Source of the DNA: Prevotella sp. UBA3294
GTDB taxonomy: Bacteria > Bacteroidota > Bacteroidia > Bacteroidales > Bacteroidaceae
Direction of reading: 5' to 3'
Assembly (NCBI GenBank): GCA_002361535.1
Contig: DETG01000074.1
Coordinates: 241 to 12,324 of the forward strand
Length of the DNA stretch: 12,084 bases
Shown here: positions 1-7,831 of the stretch, one piece after another
Numbering within the stretch: position 1 is the first letter of the stretch
How the letters are laid out: each line of letters starts with the position of its first letter
Translations under genes and position numbers: made by a program
Notes under the pieces: generated by a model
Database searches by the model: none
The model's input: only the letters and a program-made list of their open reading frames with translations
Told to the model about the DNA's origin: nothing

Positions 1-1032
1 TTCTGTAATGTCGATCTGGAATGCGTGGTACAAAGTGAGGACATGCCGAGCATATACGAAGTACCAATAAGTATGCAGCAACAGGGACTCGATGCAGCCA
101 TCCTACGGAAGATAGGCATTTCTGTATGCGAGACCCCTGCCATGAAACCGTGGCTCGACTTTCTTGACAAGCAACGCAAGGCGACCTGCGAGATGCACAT
201 CGGACTGGTAGGTAAGTACGACCTGCAGGATGCTTACAAAAGCATCCGCGAAAGCCTCAATCTGGCAGGTATCTACAATAACGTGAAGACGATGATTCAT
301 TTTATAAACAGCGAGGATATCACCCATGAGAACGTGGTCGATAAACTCAGCGGCATGGCAGGTGTATTGATCTGTCCTGGCTTTGGCCAACGCGGCATCG
401 AGGGCAAGATTGTTGCAGCAGAATATTGTCGCATCCACGATGTCCCGACCTTCGGTATCTGTCTCGGCATGCAGATGATGGTCATCGAGTTCGCACGGAA
501 TGTGTTAGGCTATCGGGATGCCAATAGCAGCGAGATGAGGGACGTACAGAAGACGCAGCAGGCCCACCCCCAACCCCTCCCTGTGAAGGAAGGGAGTGAT
601 TACCTTGTAAATGTGATTGACCTGATGGAAGAACAGAAAAGCATTACACAGATGGGTGGAACCATGCGGCTGGGGGCTTACGATTGTCTATTACAACCTG
701 GCAGCAAAGCCTATGCGGCATATATGCAGTCACAACTATCTACTCTCCTCCCTCATAGGGAGAGGACGGGGGAGGGTCTTTCGGTGGAGAGCCTTATCAT
801 CCGTGAAAGGCACCGCCACCGTTACGAGTTCAATAATATATATAAAAAGGAGTATGAGTCTGCTGGCATGAAGTGCGTCGGTATCAACCCTGCCGCCAAT
901 CTTGTTGAAATCGTTGAGATACCCGACAGACGTTGGTACATCGGTACCCAGTTCCACCCCGAATACACATCAACGGTCCTGCATCCACATCCGTTGTTTA
1001 TGTCGTTCATTCAAGCATGCAAAGAAATATAG
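1..1032 (+). CDS. pyrG: CTP synthase, C-terminal part (5' truncated by window edge)
   Basis: Last step of de novo CTP synthesis: amination of UTP with ATP and glutamine, in the cytoplasm. The frame is open from base 1, so the gene starts upstream; a GTG at 25 is internal, because the codons before it (FCNVDLEC) match the family. About 60 residues of the synthetase domain's end are followed by the class I glutamine amidotransferase domain. Visible there are GLVGKY, a PGFGQRG oxyanion region, the nucleophile in FGICLGMQ (Cys codon 460-462), GGTMRLGA, RHRHRYE, and the catalytic His and Glu in FHPEY (codons 955-957 and 961-963). Relative to usual family members two extra segments are present, about codons 541-603 and 739-795, both made of palindromic repeat DNA; conserved motifs on each side remain in frame. 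The next gene begins 4 bp after the stop. Identity is clear; the missing N-terminal synthetase domain cannot be judged. Confidence 0.95.
   Translation, partial: FCNVDLECVVQSEDMPSIYEVPISMQQQGLDAAILRKIGISVCETPAMKPWLDFLDKQRKATCEMHIGLVGKYDLQDAYKSIRESLNLAGIYNNVKTMIHFINSEDITHENVVDKLSGMAGVLICPGFGQRGIEGKIVAAEYCRIHDVPTFGICLGMQMMVIEFARNVLGYRDANSSEMRDVQKTQQAHPQPLPVKEGSDYLVNVIDLMEEQKSITQMGGTMRLGAYDCLLQPGSKAYAAYMQSQLSTLLPHRERTGEGLSVESLIIRERHRHRYEFNNIYKKEYESAGMKCVGINPAANLVEIVEIPDRRWYIGTQFHPEYTSTVLHPHPLFMSFIQACKEI
561..597 (+). repeat. C-rich palindromic repeat element inside pyrG
   Basis: A C-rich run (CCCACCCCCAACCC) leads into a hairpin with arms CTCCCT (577-582) and AGGGAG (591-596) and an 8-nt loop. 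It is translated as part of an extra segment (HPQPLPVKEG) between the family-conserved SSEM and NVIDLM motifs of CTP synthase. It resembles, in inverted orientation, the element at 743-780. I recall similar C-rich short repeats scattered in Prevotella-type genomes, but membership in a named family is not established here. Confidence 0.7.
743..780 (-). repeat. Second palindromic repeat element inside pyrG, inverted relative to the first
   Basis: The hairpin arms CTCCCT (748-753) and AGGGAG (757-762), with a 3-nt loop, are the same arms as in the 561-597 element. They are followed by a G-rich run through 776. The reverse complement of the first element matches it at about 16 of 21 positions from the second hairpin arm through the G-rich tail, so the two are inverted copies of one family. 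It encodes an extra segment (LLPHRERTGEG) just before the conserved RHRHRYE motif. Confidence 0.65.
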
Positions 1033-1036
1033 AAGT

Positions 1037-2779
1037 ATGGAAGAATTGAAGCATGAGTGCGGTGTAGCCATGATTCGCCTGTTAAAGCCGCTGGACTATT
1101 ACCAACAGAAGTACGGCTCGAAGGCCTACGGGTTCAACAAGTTGTATCTGATGATGGAGAAGCAGCACAATCGTGGACAGGAAGGGGCGGGCATCGCCAC
1201 CGTATGTCTAAAGAAAGAGCCTGGCACAGAATACATGTTTCGCGAGAAAGCAGAGGGAAAAGACGCCATCACGGAAGTGTTTTCTCGGGTAACCCCGGAG
1301 ATGGCAGGCGAGCTTTATATGGGACACCTGCGCTATTCTACTACGGGCAGGAGCGGACTTACGTTCGTACACCCCTTTCTACGCCGTAATAACTGGAGGG
1401 CCAAGAACCTCTGTCTGTGTGGGAACTTCAATATGACCAACGTCAGCGAGGTCTTTGAATTCTTAACGGCCCAAGGTCAATCGCCACGCATCTATGGCGA
1501 TTCTTACATCACACTCGAACTGATGGGACACCGATTGGACCGCGAGGTGGAACGATTGTATGATGAGGCCAAATCAAAGGGATTGGAAGGAATAGACATA
1601 ACACGGTATATTGATGAACATGTAGAAATAGCAAACGTGTTGCGCACCACGATGCAGCACTACGATGGTGGCTACGTGATGTGCGGACTGACAGGTAGCG
1701 GCGAGATGTTCAGCGTGCGTGACCCTTGGGGCATCCGTCCTGCCTTCTACTATCGCGACGATGAAATCGTGGTCATAGCCAGTGAACGTCCAGTGTTGCA
1801 GACAACCTTCGATCTGGCATACGAGGAGATCCGCGAGCTGCAGCCCGGACAGGCCCTCATCGTGCACCGTAATGGTGAGAGCCATCTGGAGCAGATTATG
1901 CCAGCTCAGGAACTGAGCGCCTGCTCGTTTGAACGGATCTATTTTAGCCGAGGCTCCGACCGTGATATCTATCTGGAACGTAAACGCTTGGGCGAACAAC
2001 TAAATCCTGCCATTATGCAAGCCGTGGGTGGCGATGTGGCCAACACCGTATTCAGTTATATCCCCAATACGGCTGAGGTTTCCTTCTACGGCATGACGGA
2101 CGGATTTCGCCGGCAAGGTCTCAGCGTACGTACTGAGAAAGTAGTATGGAAAGACATCAAGCTACGCACGTTCATCACCGACAACAACGAACGCAACGAT
2201 CTGGCAGCCCATGTCTATGACATCACCTACGGTTCGTTGCGACCCTATGAAGACAACCTTGTCATTATAGACGATAGCATCGTGAGGGGCACCACCCTGA
2301 AAGAAAGCATCTTCAAGATACTTGACCGCCTGCACCCCAAGAAGATAGTCATGGTGTCGAGTTCACCACAGATTCGCTATCCCGATTACTACGGAATCGA
2401 TATGTCACGTCTGGAGGAACTGTGTGCCTTCCGTGCAGCCATCGAATTAATCAAGGAAAGAGGAATGCACCAACTAATTGCTGCCGTTTACAAAAGGTGC
2501 AAAGAGGATGTGGCTCCACTTGAGAATCACGTACGGAGAATTTATGAACCATTCACGGTTGAAGAAATAAACCGCAAGATTGTTGAGATGTTACGCCCTG
2601 AGGGTATGCAGTCGCCCGTAGAACTGGTATTTCAAAGTATTGAGGGCTTGCGCAAGGCCTGTCCTCATTACCCAGGTGACTGGTATTTCACAGGTCATTA
2701 CCCCACACCTGGGGGCATCCGTCTGGTGAACCAGGCCTTTGTCAATTATGTTGAGAATATTCTGAAAAAACAATTATAA
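1037..2779 (+). CDS. purF: Amidophosphoribosyltransferase, long Bacteroidota form
   Basis: First committed step of purine synthesis: PRPP plus glutamine gives 5-phosphoribosylamine. The ATG at 1037 is chosen because it lies 4 bp after the pyrG stop and gives a 580-residue protein; the longer open frame starting upstream only overlaps pyrG. An N-terminal Ntn glutaminase domain carries the nucleophile at Cys8 (HECGVAM), with HNRGQEGAG, GHLRYSTTG and CGNFNMTN following. The phosphoribosyltransferase domain has the PRPP loop IIDDSIVRGTT near residues 410-420. Cys8 rather than Cys2 implies removal of a 7-residue leader, as known for the Bacillus subtilis enzyme. At 580 residues it exceeds the roughly 500 of E. 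coli PurF; the extra C-terminal part (GDWYFTGHYPTPGG) is a feature I associate with Bacteroidota homologues. These genomes may also carry a shorter PurF, so this copy could have a specialised role. Confidence 0.85.
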   Translation: MEELKHECGVAMIRLLKPLDYYQQKYGSKAYGFNKLYLMMEKQHNRGQEGAGIATVCLKKEPGTEYMFREKAEGKDAITEVFSRVTPEMAGELYMGHLRYSTTGRSGLTFVHPFLRRNNWRAKNLCLCGNFNMTNVSEVFEFLTAQGQSPRIYGDSYITLELMGHRLDREVERLYDEAKSKGLEGIDITRYIDEHVEIANVLRTTMQHYDGGYVMCGLTGSGEMFSVRDPWGIRPAFYYRDDEIVVIASERPVLQTTFDLAYEEIRELQPGQALIVHRNGESHLEQIMPAQELSACSFERIYFSRGSDRDIYLERKRLGEQLNPAIMQAVGGDVANTVFSYIPNTAEVSFYGMTDGFRRQGLSVRTEKVVWKDIKLRTFITDNNERNDLAAHVYDITYGSLRPYEDNLVIIDDSIVRGTTLKESIFKILDRLHPKKIVMVSSSPQIRYPDYYGIDMSRLEELCAFRAAIELIKERGMHQLIAAVYKRCKEDVAPLENHVRRIYEPFTVEEINRKIVEMLRPEGMQSPVELVFQSIEGLRKACPHYPGDWYFTGHYPTPGGIRLVNQAFVNYVENILKKQL

Positions 2780-2799
2780 AACGAGAAAGGATATAGATT

Positions 2800-4485
2800 A
2801 TGTGTGGAATAGTAGCTATATTAAACGTACGGAAACAGACGCCAGAACTGCGCCAGAAGGCATTACGAATGAGTCAGAAGATCCGCCATCGCGGTCCTGA
2901 CTGGAGTGGAATATACTGTGGTGGCTCAGCTATCCTCGCCCATGAGCGACTGAGCATTGTTGACCCAGAGTCGGGCGGACAGCCACTCTTTAGCCCCCAC
3001 CCTTCGGAAGGAGCTGAAGGGGGCTTACAGGTACTGGCCGTAAATGGCGAGATTTACAACCATCAGGAAATCCGCCGACGCTATGCCGGTCGCTATGAAT
3101 TCCAGACAGGTAGTGACTGCGAGGTCATCCTGGCTCTCTATCGCGACAAGGGTATCCACTTCCTCGAAGAACTTAGTGGAATCTTTGCCTTCGTGCTCTA
3201 CGATGAGGAACGCGACGAATTCCTGATAGCTCGCGACCCCATTGGTGTCATTCCACTTTATATCGGCTACGATAGCGACGGCACTGTCTATGTTGCCTCG
3301 GAATTGAAAGCCCTCGAAGGGAAGTGCGAACGGTATGAGCCATTCCTGCCCGGACACTATTATTGGAGCAAGGAGCCTGCTATGCAACGCTATTACAGGC
3401 GGGAGTGGATGCGTTATGAGGCAGTCAAAGACAACAAGGCCAGCGTCGATGACATCCGCAATGGACTGGAAGATGCCGTCCGTCGCCAACTGATGTCAGA
3501 TGTGCCTTACGGAGTGCTACTCTCAGGCGGTCTCGATTCTTCCGTCATTTCCGCCATTGCCCAGAAATTCTCTGAGCACCGCATTGAAGACGACAGCAAA
3601 ACCCGTGCCTACTGGCCCCGCCTGCATTCTTTCGCCGTTGGTCTGAAGGGTGCTCCTGATTTGGCAAAAGCCCGACTTGTGGCTGATCATATCGGAACCG
3701 TGCACCATGAGATCAACTACACCATTCAGGAGGGGCTTGATGCCATCCGTGATGTCATCTATTACATCGAGACTTACGATGTCACCACAGTCCGTGCTTC
3801 AACGCCAATGTATCTGTTAGCACGTGTCATCAAGTCGATGGGTATCAAGATGGTACTCTCGGGCGAAGGTGCTGATGAAATCTTTGGCGGCTACCTTTAC
3901 TTCCACAAGGCTCCGACGGCTCGCGACTTCCATGAGGAGACGGTTCGCAAGCTATCCAAGCTCCATCTCTACGACTGTCTGCGCGCCAACAAGAGCCTGT
4001 CGGCATGGGGTGTAGAAGGTCGTGTGCCATTCCTCGACAAGGAGTTTCTCGATGTCGCCATGCGCACCAATCCCGAGGCAAAGATGTGCCCTGGAACGAC
4101 CATCGAGAAGAAGATTGTCCGCGAAGCCTTTGCCGATCTGTTGCCTGAATCAGTGGTCTGGCGACAGAAAGAGCAATTCTCCGATGGCGTCGGCTACTCG
4201 TGGATTGACACCCTCAAAGACATCACCTCTAAAGCTGTTACCGACGAGCAGATGGCCCATGCCGCCGAGCGTTTCCCCATCAATCCGCCAAAAAACAAAG
4301 AAGAATACTACTACCGTAGCATCTTCGCCGAACACTTCCCCTCCGATTCCGCTGCCCGTAGCGTACCCTCCGAGGCCAGCGTGGCCTGCTCTACAGCCAT
4401 CGCCCTTGAATGGGATGCAGCCTTCCGCAACATGAATGATCCCAGTGGTCGTGCCGTTAAAGGTGTGCATGAACAGGCTTATTAA
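2800..4485 (+). CDS. asnB: Asparagine synthase B (glutamine-hydrolysing)
   Basis: Makes asparagine from aspartate, ATP and glutamine in the cytoplasm. The start is fixed by MCGIVAI: Cys2 becomes the N-terminal Ntn nucleophile after Met removal. An AAAGGA site about 10 bp upstream supports it. The glutaminase half shows RHRGPDWSG, AHERLSIVDP and VNGEIYNH; the synthetase half has the PP-loop LLSGGLDSS (residues 240-248), LSGEGADEIFGGY, and the EGRVPFLDKEFLD segment. Length is 561 residues, against 554 in E. coli. About 12 residues near 65-77 (SPHPSEGAEGGLQ) are extra, located between QPLF and VLAVNGEIYN, and are encoded by a palindromic repeat. The gene is third in a run with pyrG and purF, spaced 20 bp from purF, so probably co-transcribed. 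Identification is secure. Confidence 0.97.
   Translation: MCGIVAILNVRKQTPELRQKALRMSQKIRHRGPDWSGIYCGGSAILAHERLSIVDPESGGQPLFSPHPSEGAEGGLQVLAVNGEIYNHQEIRRRYAGRYEFQTGSDCEVILALYRDKGIHFLEELSGIFAFVLYDEERDEFLIARDPIGVIPLYIGYDSDGTVYVASELKALEGKCERYEPFLPGHYYWSKEPAMQRYYRREWMRYEAVKDNKASVDDIRNGLEDAVRRQLMSDVPYGVLLSGGLDSSVISAIAQKFSEHRIEDDSKTRAYWPRLHSFAVGLKGAPDLAKARLVADHIGTVHHEINYTIQEGLDAIRDVIYYIETYDVTTVRASTPMYLLARVIKSMGIKMVLSGEGADEIFGGYLYFHKAPTARDFHEETVRKLSKLHLYDCLRANKSLSAWGVEGRVPFLDKEFLDVAMRTNPEAKMCPGTTIEKKIVREAFADLLPESVVWRQKEQFSDGVGYSWIDTLKDITSKAVTDEQMAHAAERFPINPPKNKEEYYYRSIFAEHFPSDSAARSVPSEASVACSTAIALEWDAAFRNMNDPSGRAVKGVHEQAY
2992..3025 (+). repeat. Palindromic repeat element inside asnB
   Basis: Outer arms AGCCCCC (2992-2998) and GGGGGCT (3019-3025) are perfectly complementary, and an inner near-palindrome CCTTCGGAAGG lies between them. 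It falls exactly where the protein has about 12 extra residues compared with E. coli AsnB, in the loop before VNGEIYN. This fits insertion of a short repeat whose length kept the frame. Its C-rich then G-rich layout is like the pyrG elements, but the core differs. Confidence 0.65.
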
Positions 4486-4507
4486 TACAAAAAATATTAG
4501 GATTTGT

Positions 4508-4538
4508 TTTGTTCTTCGCTCGACTTTTCGTACTTTTG
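4508..4538 (+). promoter_or_regulatory. Bacteroidota-type promoter for the two-glycosyltransferase operon
   Basis: TTTG at 4508-4511, a 19-nt spacer and TACTTTTG at 4531-4538 match the -33 TTTG / -7 TAnnTTTG consensus known for Bacteroides. Transcription would begin roughly 7 nt after the -7 box, leaving a short leader before the ATG at 4560. It lies in the 74-bp gap after asnB, so the sugar-transfer genes can be expressed independently of the amidotransferase operon. Confidence 0.75.
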
Positions 4539-4559
4539 TCCCAACAAACAGTAACGGAT

Positions 4560-5525
4560 ATGAGCCAGACACCACTTATCAGTTTTATCATCACCTACTA
4601 CAACCTGCCAGTAGAGATGTTGAGGGAGTGTATCGAGAGCATCTTGCAGTTATCGATCCCCCCAGAAGAACGAGAGATTATTCTGATCGACGACGGCTCC
4701 GACATGAGTCCGCTCAATGAACTGATCGACTATCGCGATCAGATGATCTACTTGCGTCAGTATAACCAAGGACTCAGCACGGCACGTAATGTAGGAATAG
4801 ACATTTGTCGTGGAGAATATATCCAGTTCGTAGATGCTGATGACTGTCTGATCCAAGGAGGATACGAACACTGTTTGGACATTGTCAGGAAGCACCGACC
4901 CGACATGGTGATCTTCAACTTCACCAACGAGGGGACAGAGGTAGATACTCCTTACTTGTTCGAAGGTCCGGTAAGCGGAACCGAGTACATGCATCACAAT
5001 AACCTCCGGGCTACTGCATGGGGGTATATCTTCAGGAAGAAGATGAATGGTGACCTGCGCTTCACACCGCAGCTGCTGCATGAAGACGAAGAGTTCACAC
5101 CACAGCTCATCCTCCGTGCCGAGACCATCTATAGTACCGACACGTATGCCTACTATTACCGTGAACGGGCTGACTCAATCGTACATAATGATGACAAGCA
5201 GTGGAAAGAAAAACGGTTAGACGATGCCGAATATGTCATCACCCAACTCGACCATTTAGCCAATACCCTACCCTCGGCAGAGCGCATCGCCCTGCAACGC
5301 CGTGTTGCCCAGCTCACCATGGACTATATCTATAACATCATCATGCTCACACATAGTGAGCAAGAGTTAAACAGCCGACTGGAGCGACTGCACAAACGGG
5401 GTATGTTCCCACTGCCTGAACGTGACTACACACACAAATACAAATGGTTCCGCCGCATGACAAACAGTAAGATGGGACGGAAAATCCTGGTACATACCCT
5501 ACCCTTGCTTGCCAAAGAACGATGA
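4560..5525 (+). CDS. Family 2 glycosyltransferase (GT-A fold)
   Basis: Predicted to transfer a sugar from a nucleotide-sugar donor, probably for a cell-surface polysaccharide or glycoprotein glycan at the cytoplasmic face of the membrane; donor and acceptor are not readable. The GT-A core is clear: SFIITYYN at the N-terminus, IDDGSD (Asp44, Asp45), NQGLSTARN (from 69), and FVDADD with the DxD metal site at residues 92-95. A likely catalytic acidic patch is HEDEEF (174-179). No membrane segment is evident in the 321 residues. The ATG at 4560 is preferred over an in-frame TTG at 4509, because the latter overlaps the promoter and would be untranscribed. The stop overlaps the next start as ATGA, so translation of the two glycosyltransferases is probably coupled. 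Confidence 0.88.
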   Translation: MSQTPLISFIITYYNLPVEMLRECIESILQLSIPPEEREIILIDDGSDMSPLNELIDYRDQMIYLRQYNQGLSTARNVGIDICRGEYIQFVDADDCLIQGGYEHCLDIVRKHRPDMVIFNFTNEGTEVDTPYLFEGPVSGTEYMHHNNLRATAWGYIFRKKMNGDLRFTPQLLHEDEEFTPQLILRAETIYSTDTYAYYYRERADSIVHNDDKQWKEKRLDDAEYVITQLDHLANTLPSAERIALQRRVAQLTMDYIYNIIMLTHSEQELNSRLERLHKRGMFPLPERDYTHKYKWFRRMTNSKMGRKILVHTLPLLAKER

Positions 5526-6661
5526 GAATACTTCTGCTCAACGACTACAGCGGACTCCATGCCACACTGGCCAAAGGATTGAAAGAACTCGGCCATGATG
5601 TCACCGTCGTGTCTGGTGGTAACGGCTGGCGCAACTATCCCCGTGACATCTCTGTGGTCAGAGGCAGTTCCTCCCATTGGGACGGTATCCGCTATCTGCT
5701 GAAGGTATGGCGGCTCCTTCCCCGGCTAAAAGGGTACGACATTGTCCAACTCATCAATCCCATTTTCTTCGATCTGCGACCGGAACGGCTGTTCCCCATC
5801 TATCGCTATCTGCGGCGACATAATAAGAAGATGGTATTAGGCGCTTTCGGTGAGGACTCATACTGGGCAAGGACCTGTGTGGAAAAGAAACCCTTGAGAT
5901 ACAGTGATCACAATATCGGCGAACAAGTACGAACCGATCCCGCTTCTACCCGACTAATGGATGAATGGATAGGTACCTCACATGAACGACTGAACCAAAT
6001 GATTGCCAACGACTGCGATGGCATCGTAGCTTGTCTGTACGAATACTGGGTTGTCTATCAGCCCCTGTTTCCCCGAAAGACGACCTTTATCCCCCTGCCC
6101 ATTGAAAGAGCGGAAAGACAGCATACTGACAGATCCACCAAAGGAAGAGAAAGAGAGGGGAAAGAAGAGGGAGAAAAAAGAAAAGAAAAGACTCGGATCT
6201 TTATCGGTATCGATGCAAAGAGGAGTGACTACAAAGGTACTGACATCATGCTAAAAGCAGCCGAAGAAGTGCAACGCCGTCATCCTGATAAGATGGAACT
6301 GGTGAAGGTGGTTTCAGTCCCCTATGGCGAGTATCAGCGACTGATGGAAGGCAGTGATGCCATTCTCGACCAACTATACAGCTACACCCCTTCGATGAAC
6401 TCACTCTTAGCCATGTCGAAAGGGATCATTGATATCGGAGGCGGTGAGCCGGAGAACTACGAGATCATCCATGAAGAAGAGTTGCGTCCGATCATCAACG
6501 TTGAGCCCACCTACGAGAGTGTGTATCATGAATTGGAACAGCTCGTCATGCATCCTGAGCGCATACCCGAACTAAGACGACAAAGCATAGAATATGTGAG
6601 AAAGCACCATGACTACCTGAAAATAGCCCAGCAGTATATTGATTTCTATCAGACGCTTTGA
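5522..6661 (+). CDS. GT-B type glycosyltransferase (family 4-like)
   Basis: Probable sugar transferase acting with the upstream family 2 enzyme. The N-terminus MRILLLNDYSGLHATLAKGL is a Rossmann-type start of the GT-B fold. A second half beginning at TRIFIGIDAKRSDYKGTD (about 225-242) resembles the donor-binding domain, with KGTD placed like the conserved KG segment of GT4 enzymes. The usual E-x7-E motif with EAMA.G.P is replaced by a variant (YTPSMNSLLAMSKG), so family placement is less certain than for its neighbours. Between the domains, residues about 196-224 form a highly charged Lys/Glu/Arg linker encoded by a homopurine tract, probably an expansion. Start ATG overlaps the previous stop (ATGA). 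The 3' end overlaps the convergent gene by 13 bp. 379 residues. Confidence 0.78.
   Translation: MRILLLNDYSGLHATLAKGLKELGHDVTVVSGGNGWRNYPRDISVVRGSSSHWDGIRYLLKVWRLLPRLKGYDIVQLINPIFFDLRPERLFPIYRYLRRHNKKMVLGAFGEDSYWARTCVEKKPLRYSDHNIGEQVRTDPASTRLMDEWIGTSHERLNQMIANDCDGIVACLYEYWVVYQPLFPRKTTFIPLPIERAERQHTDRSTKGREREGKEEGEKRKEKTRIFIGIDAKRSDYKGTDIMLKAAEEVQRRHPDKMELVKVVSVPYGEYQRLMEGSDAILDQLYSYTPSMNSLLAMSKGIIDIGGGEPENYEIIHEEELRPIINVEPTYESVYHELEQLVMHPERIPELRRQSIEYVRKHHDYLKIAQQYIDFYQTL
6140..6191 (+). repeat. 52-nt homopurine tract inside a glycosyltransferase gene
   Basis: Every base from 6140 to 6191 is A or G. The tract encodes the charged stretch GREREGKEEGEKRKEK between the two lobes of the glycosyltransferase. 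Such tracts are slippage-prone, and length changes here would shift the frame unless in steps of three. It has no clear tandem unit, so it is low-complexity sequence rather than a regular satellite. Confidence 0.8.
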
Positions 6662-7824
6662 CGCGCTTCTATACACTCCTGAAAGATTTGTGTTAATCGG
6701 TTGGCGATGACCGAAGGAGAAACCATCGCACCTACTCTTCTGGAAACAGTCTCACGCTGATCACCATGATCTTCCATCACCTGACGCATCATCGCACAAA
6801 ATGCTTTTTCATCATCCACAGGTGCTACCCAGCATCCACCAGTAATTCGTACACATTGGGGCACGGCTTCGGTGGTCACCACAGGGATACCTGTACTCAT
6901 AGCCTCCAGAAGAACCAACCCCTGCGTCTCATCACGGGTAGCCAGCACCATCGCATCACTGTCATATAATAAAGATCTTACCGACTCCCTGTCGATACAG
7001 CCATGAGCGACAATCTTTGTATGACCACCGAGGCGATGCATCGCCTGTTGGCACGCACTGCTATCCGTTCCTGCACCTGCAATATGCAGTTCTATCACAG
7101 GACTTGTTTCCGACAACAGACGAAAAGCCTTAAACAACACATCGTAACCCTTCCGATAAATAAAATTGCCGATACAGCAAAAACGGAACGGTCGGCCATC
7201 ACGGGGAGGTCTTTTTCGATAGGCGAAGAAATCTACATCTATCACATTCGACACCGCTGTCCAATGATAATCATGACCGAAGAACGGAGCCAAATCAGTC
7301 ACCACCTCCTCAGAAACAGGAATCACCCTGTCGGCATGTTGATAAGCTTCACGCAGCAATGGAACCTGCCACGCATCAGCGCCCTCAGATCCGAACTCCT
7401 CCTTGAAGATCATGAAAGGCAGGTGTTCTGTGATCACGTAAGGTATATCATACTCTCGCGCCATCAGCATAGCTGCGTAACCCGCCCACTTGGCACAATG
7501 GGCATGAAGGATATCTGGTTTCCCGTAGCGTTTCATATATGTCCGGAACATCTCACGTACTATTCGCACCCAACGTTCGACATTGGGTCGGATTACCTTG
7601 GGGATGCCCCGCATATACGACTGATAACCAGGTATTCCTTCGATCTCAATAAACCGTCTGTCATACGGTAGCGTCAGGAATTCCCTGACACTCCTCTTCA
7701 CCGACAATTGCACATTACTGATGATCCGCACCTCATGTCCAAACGTTTGCAACGCTTTCGACTGTTCGATGCAGAACTCACCGCCATAGGGTGGAAAAAA
7801 CGAAGGAATCTCAACAATGTGCAC
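6649..7824 (-). CDS. Family 4 glycosyltransferase (GT-B fold)
   Basis: Predicted retaining glycosyltransferase for surface glycan assembly. The acceptor-side lobe begins HIVEIPSFFPPYGGEF, with the Gly-Gly loop near residue 14, and shows HAHCAKWAGY (from about 107). The donor lobe has IGNFIYRKGYDVL (Arg224, Lys225), LHIAGAG, and the GT4 signature E-x7-E at Glu299 and Glu307 (ETQGLVLLEAMSTGIPVV). The start is GTG at 7824: family proteins begin at this point, and no ATG occurs between it and the rpsP stop. The open frame continues upstream through the heptamer array and into rpsP in another frame, but that extension is Arg/Leu/Ser-rich junk. Length from GTG is 391 residues, normal for GT4. No standard promoter is visible in the gap after rpsP, and a terminator lies there, so how it is transcribed is unclear. 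It converges on the preceding gene. Confidence 0.87.
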   Translation of the reverse strand: MHIVEIPSFFPPYGGEFCIEQSKALQTFGHEVRIISNVQLSVKRSVREFLTLPYDRRFIEIEGIPGYQSYMRGIPKVIRPNVERWVRIVREMFRTYMKRYGKPDILHAHCAKWAGYAAMLMAREYDIPYVITEHLPFMIFKEEFGSEGADAWQVPLLREAYQHADRVIPVSEEVVTDLAPFFGHDYHWTAVSNVIDVDFFAYRKRPPRDGRPFRFCCIGNFIYRKGYDVLFKAFRLLSETSPVIELHIAGAGTDSSACQQAMHRLGGHTKIVAHGCIDRESVRSLLYDSDAMVLATRDETQGLVLLEAMSTGIPVVTTEAVPQCVRITGGCWVAPVDDEKAFCAMMRQVMEDHGDQRETVSRRVGAMVSPSVIANRLTQIFQECIEARQSV

Positions 7825-7831
7825 GGGAAAG

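Noticed and set aside
902..1036. Longer N-terminus for the PurF-family protein
   Set aside because: It overlaps conserved pyrG codons in another frame, and would bury the Ntn cysteine 52 residues into the protein.
4483..4503. Terminator after asnB
   Set aside because: Only a TAATA/TATTA hairpin with a 7-nt loop is present and no T-run follows; too weak to call.
4509..4559. TTG start at 4509 for the first glycosyltransferase
   Set aside because: A good promoter overlaps this stretch, so the codons would lie upstream of the transcript start; the family N-terminus fits ATG 4560.
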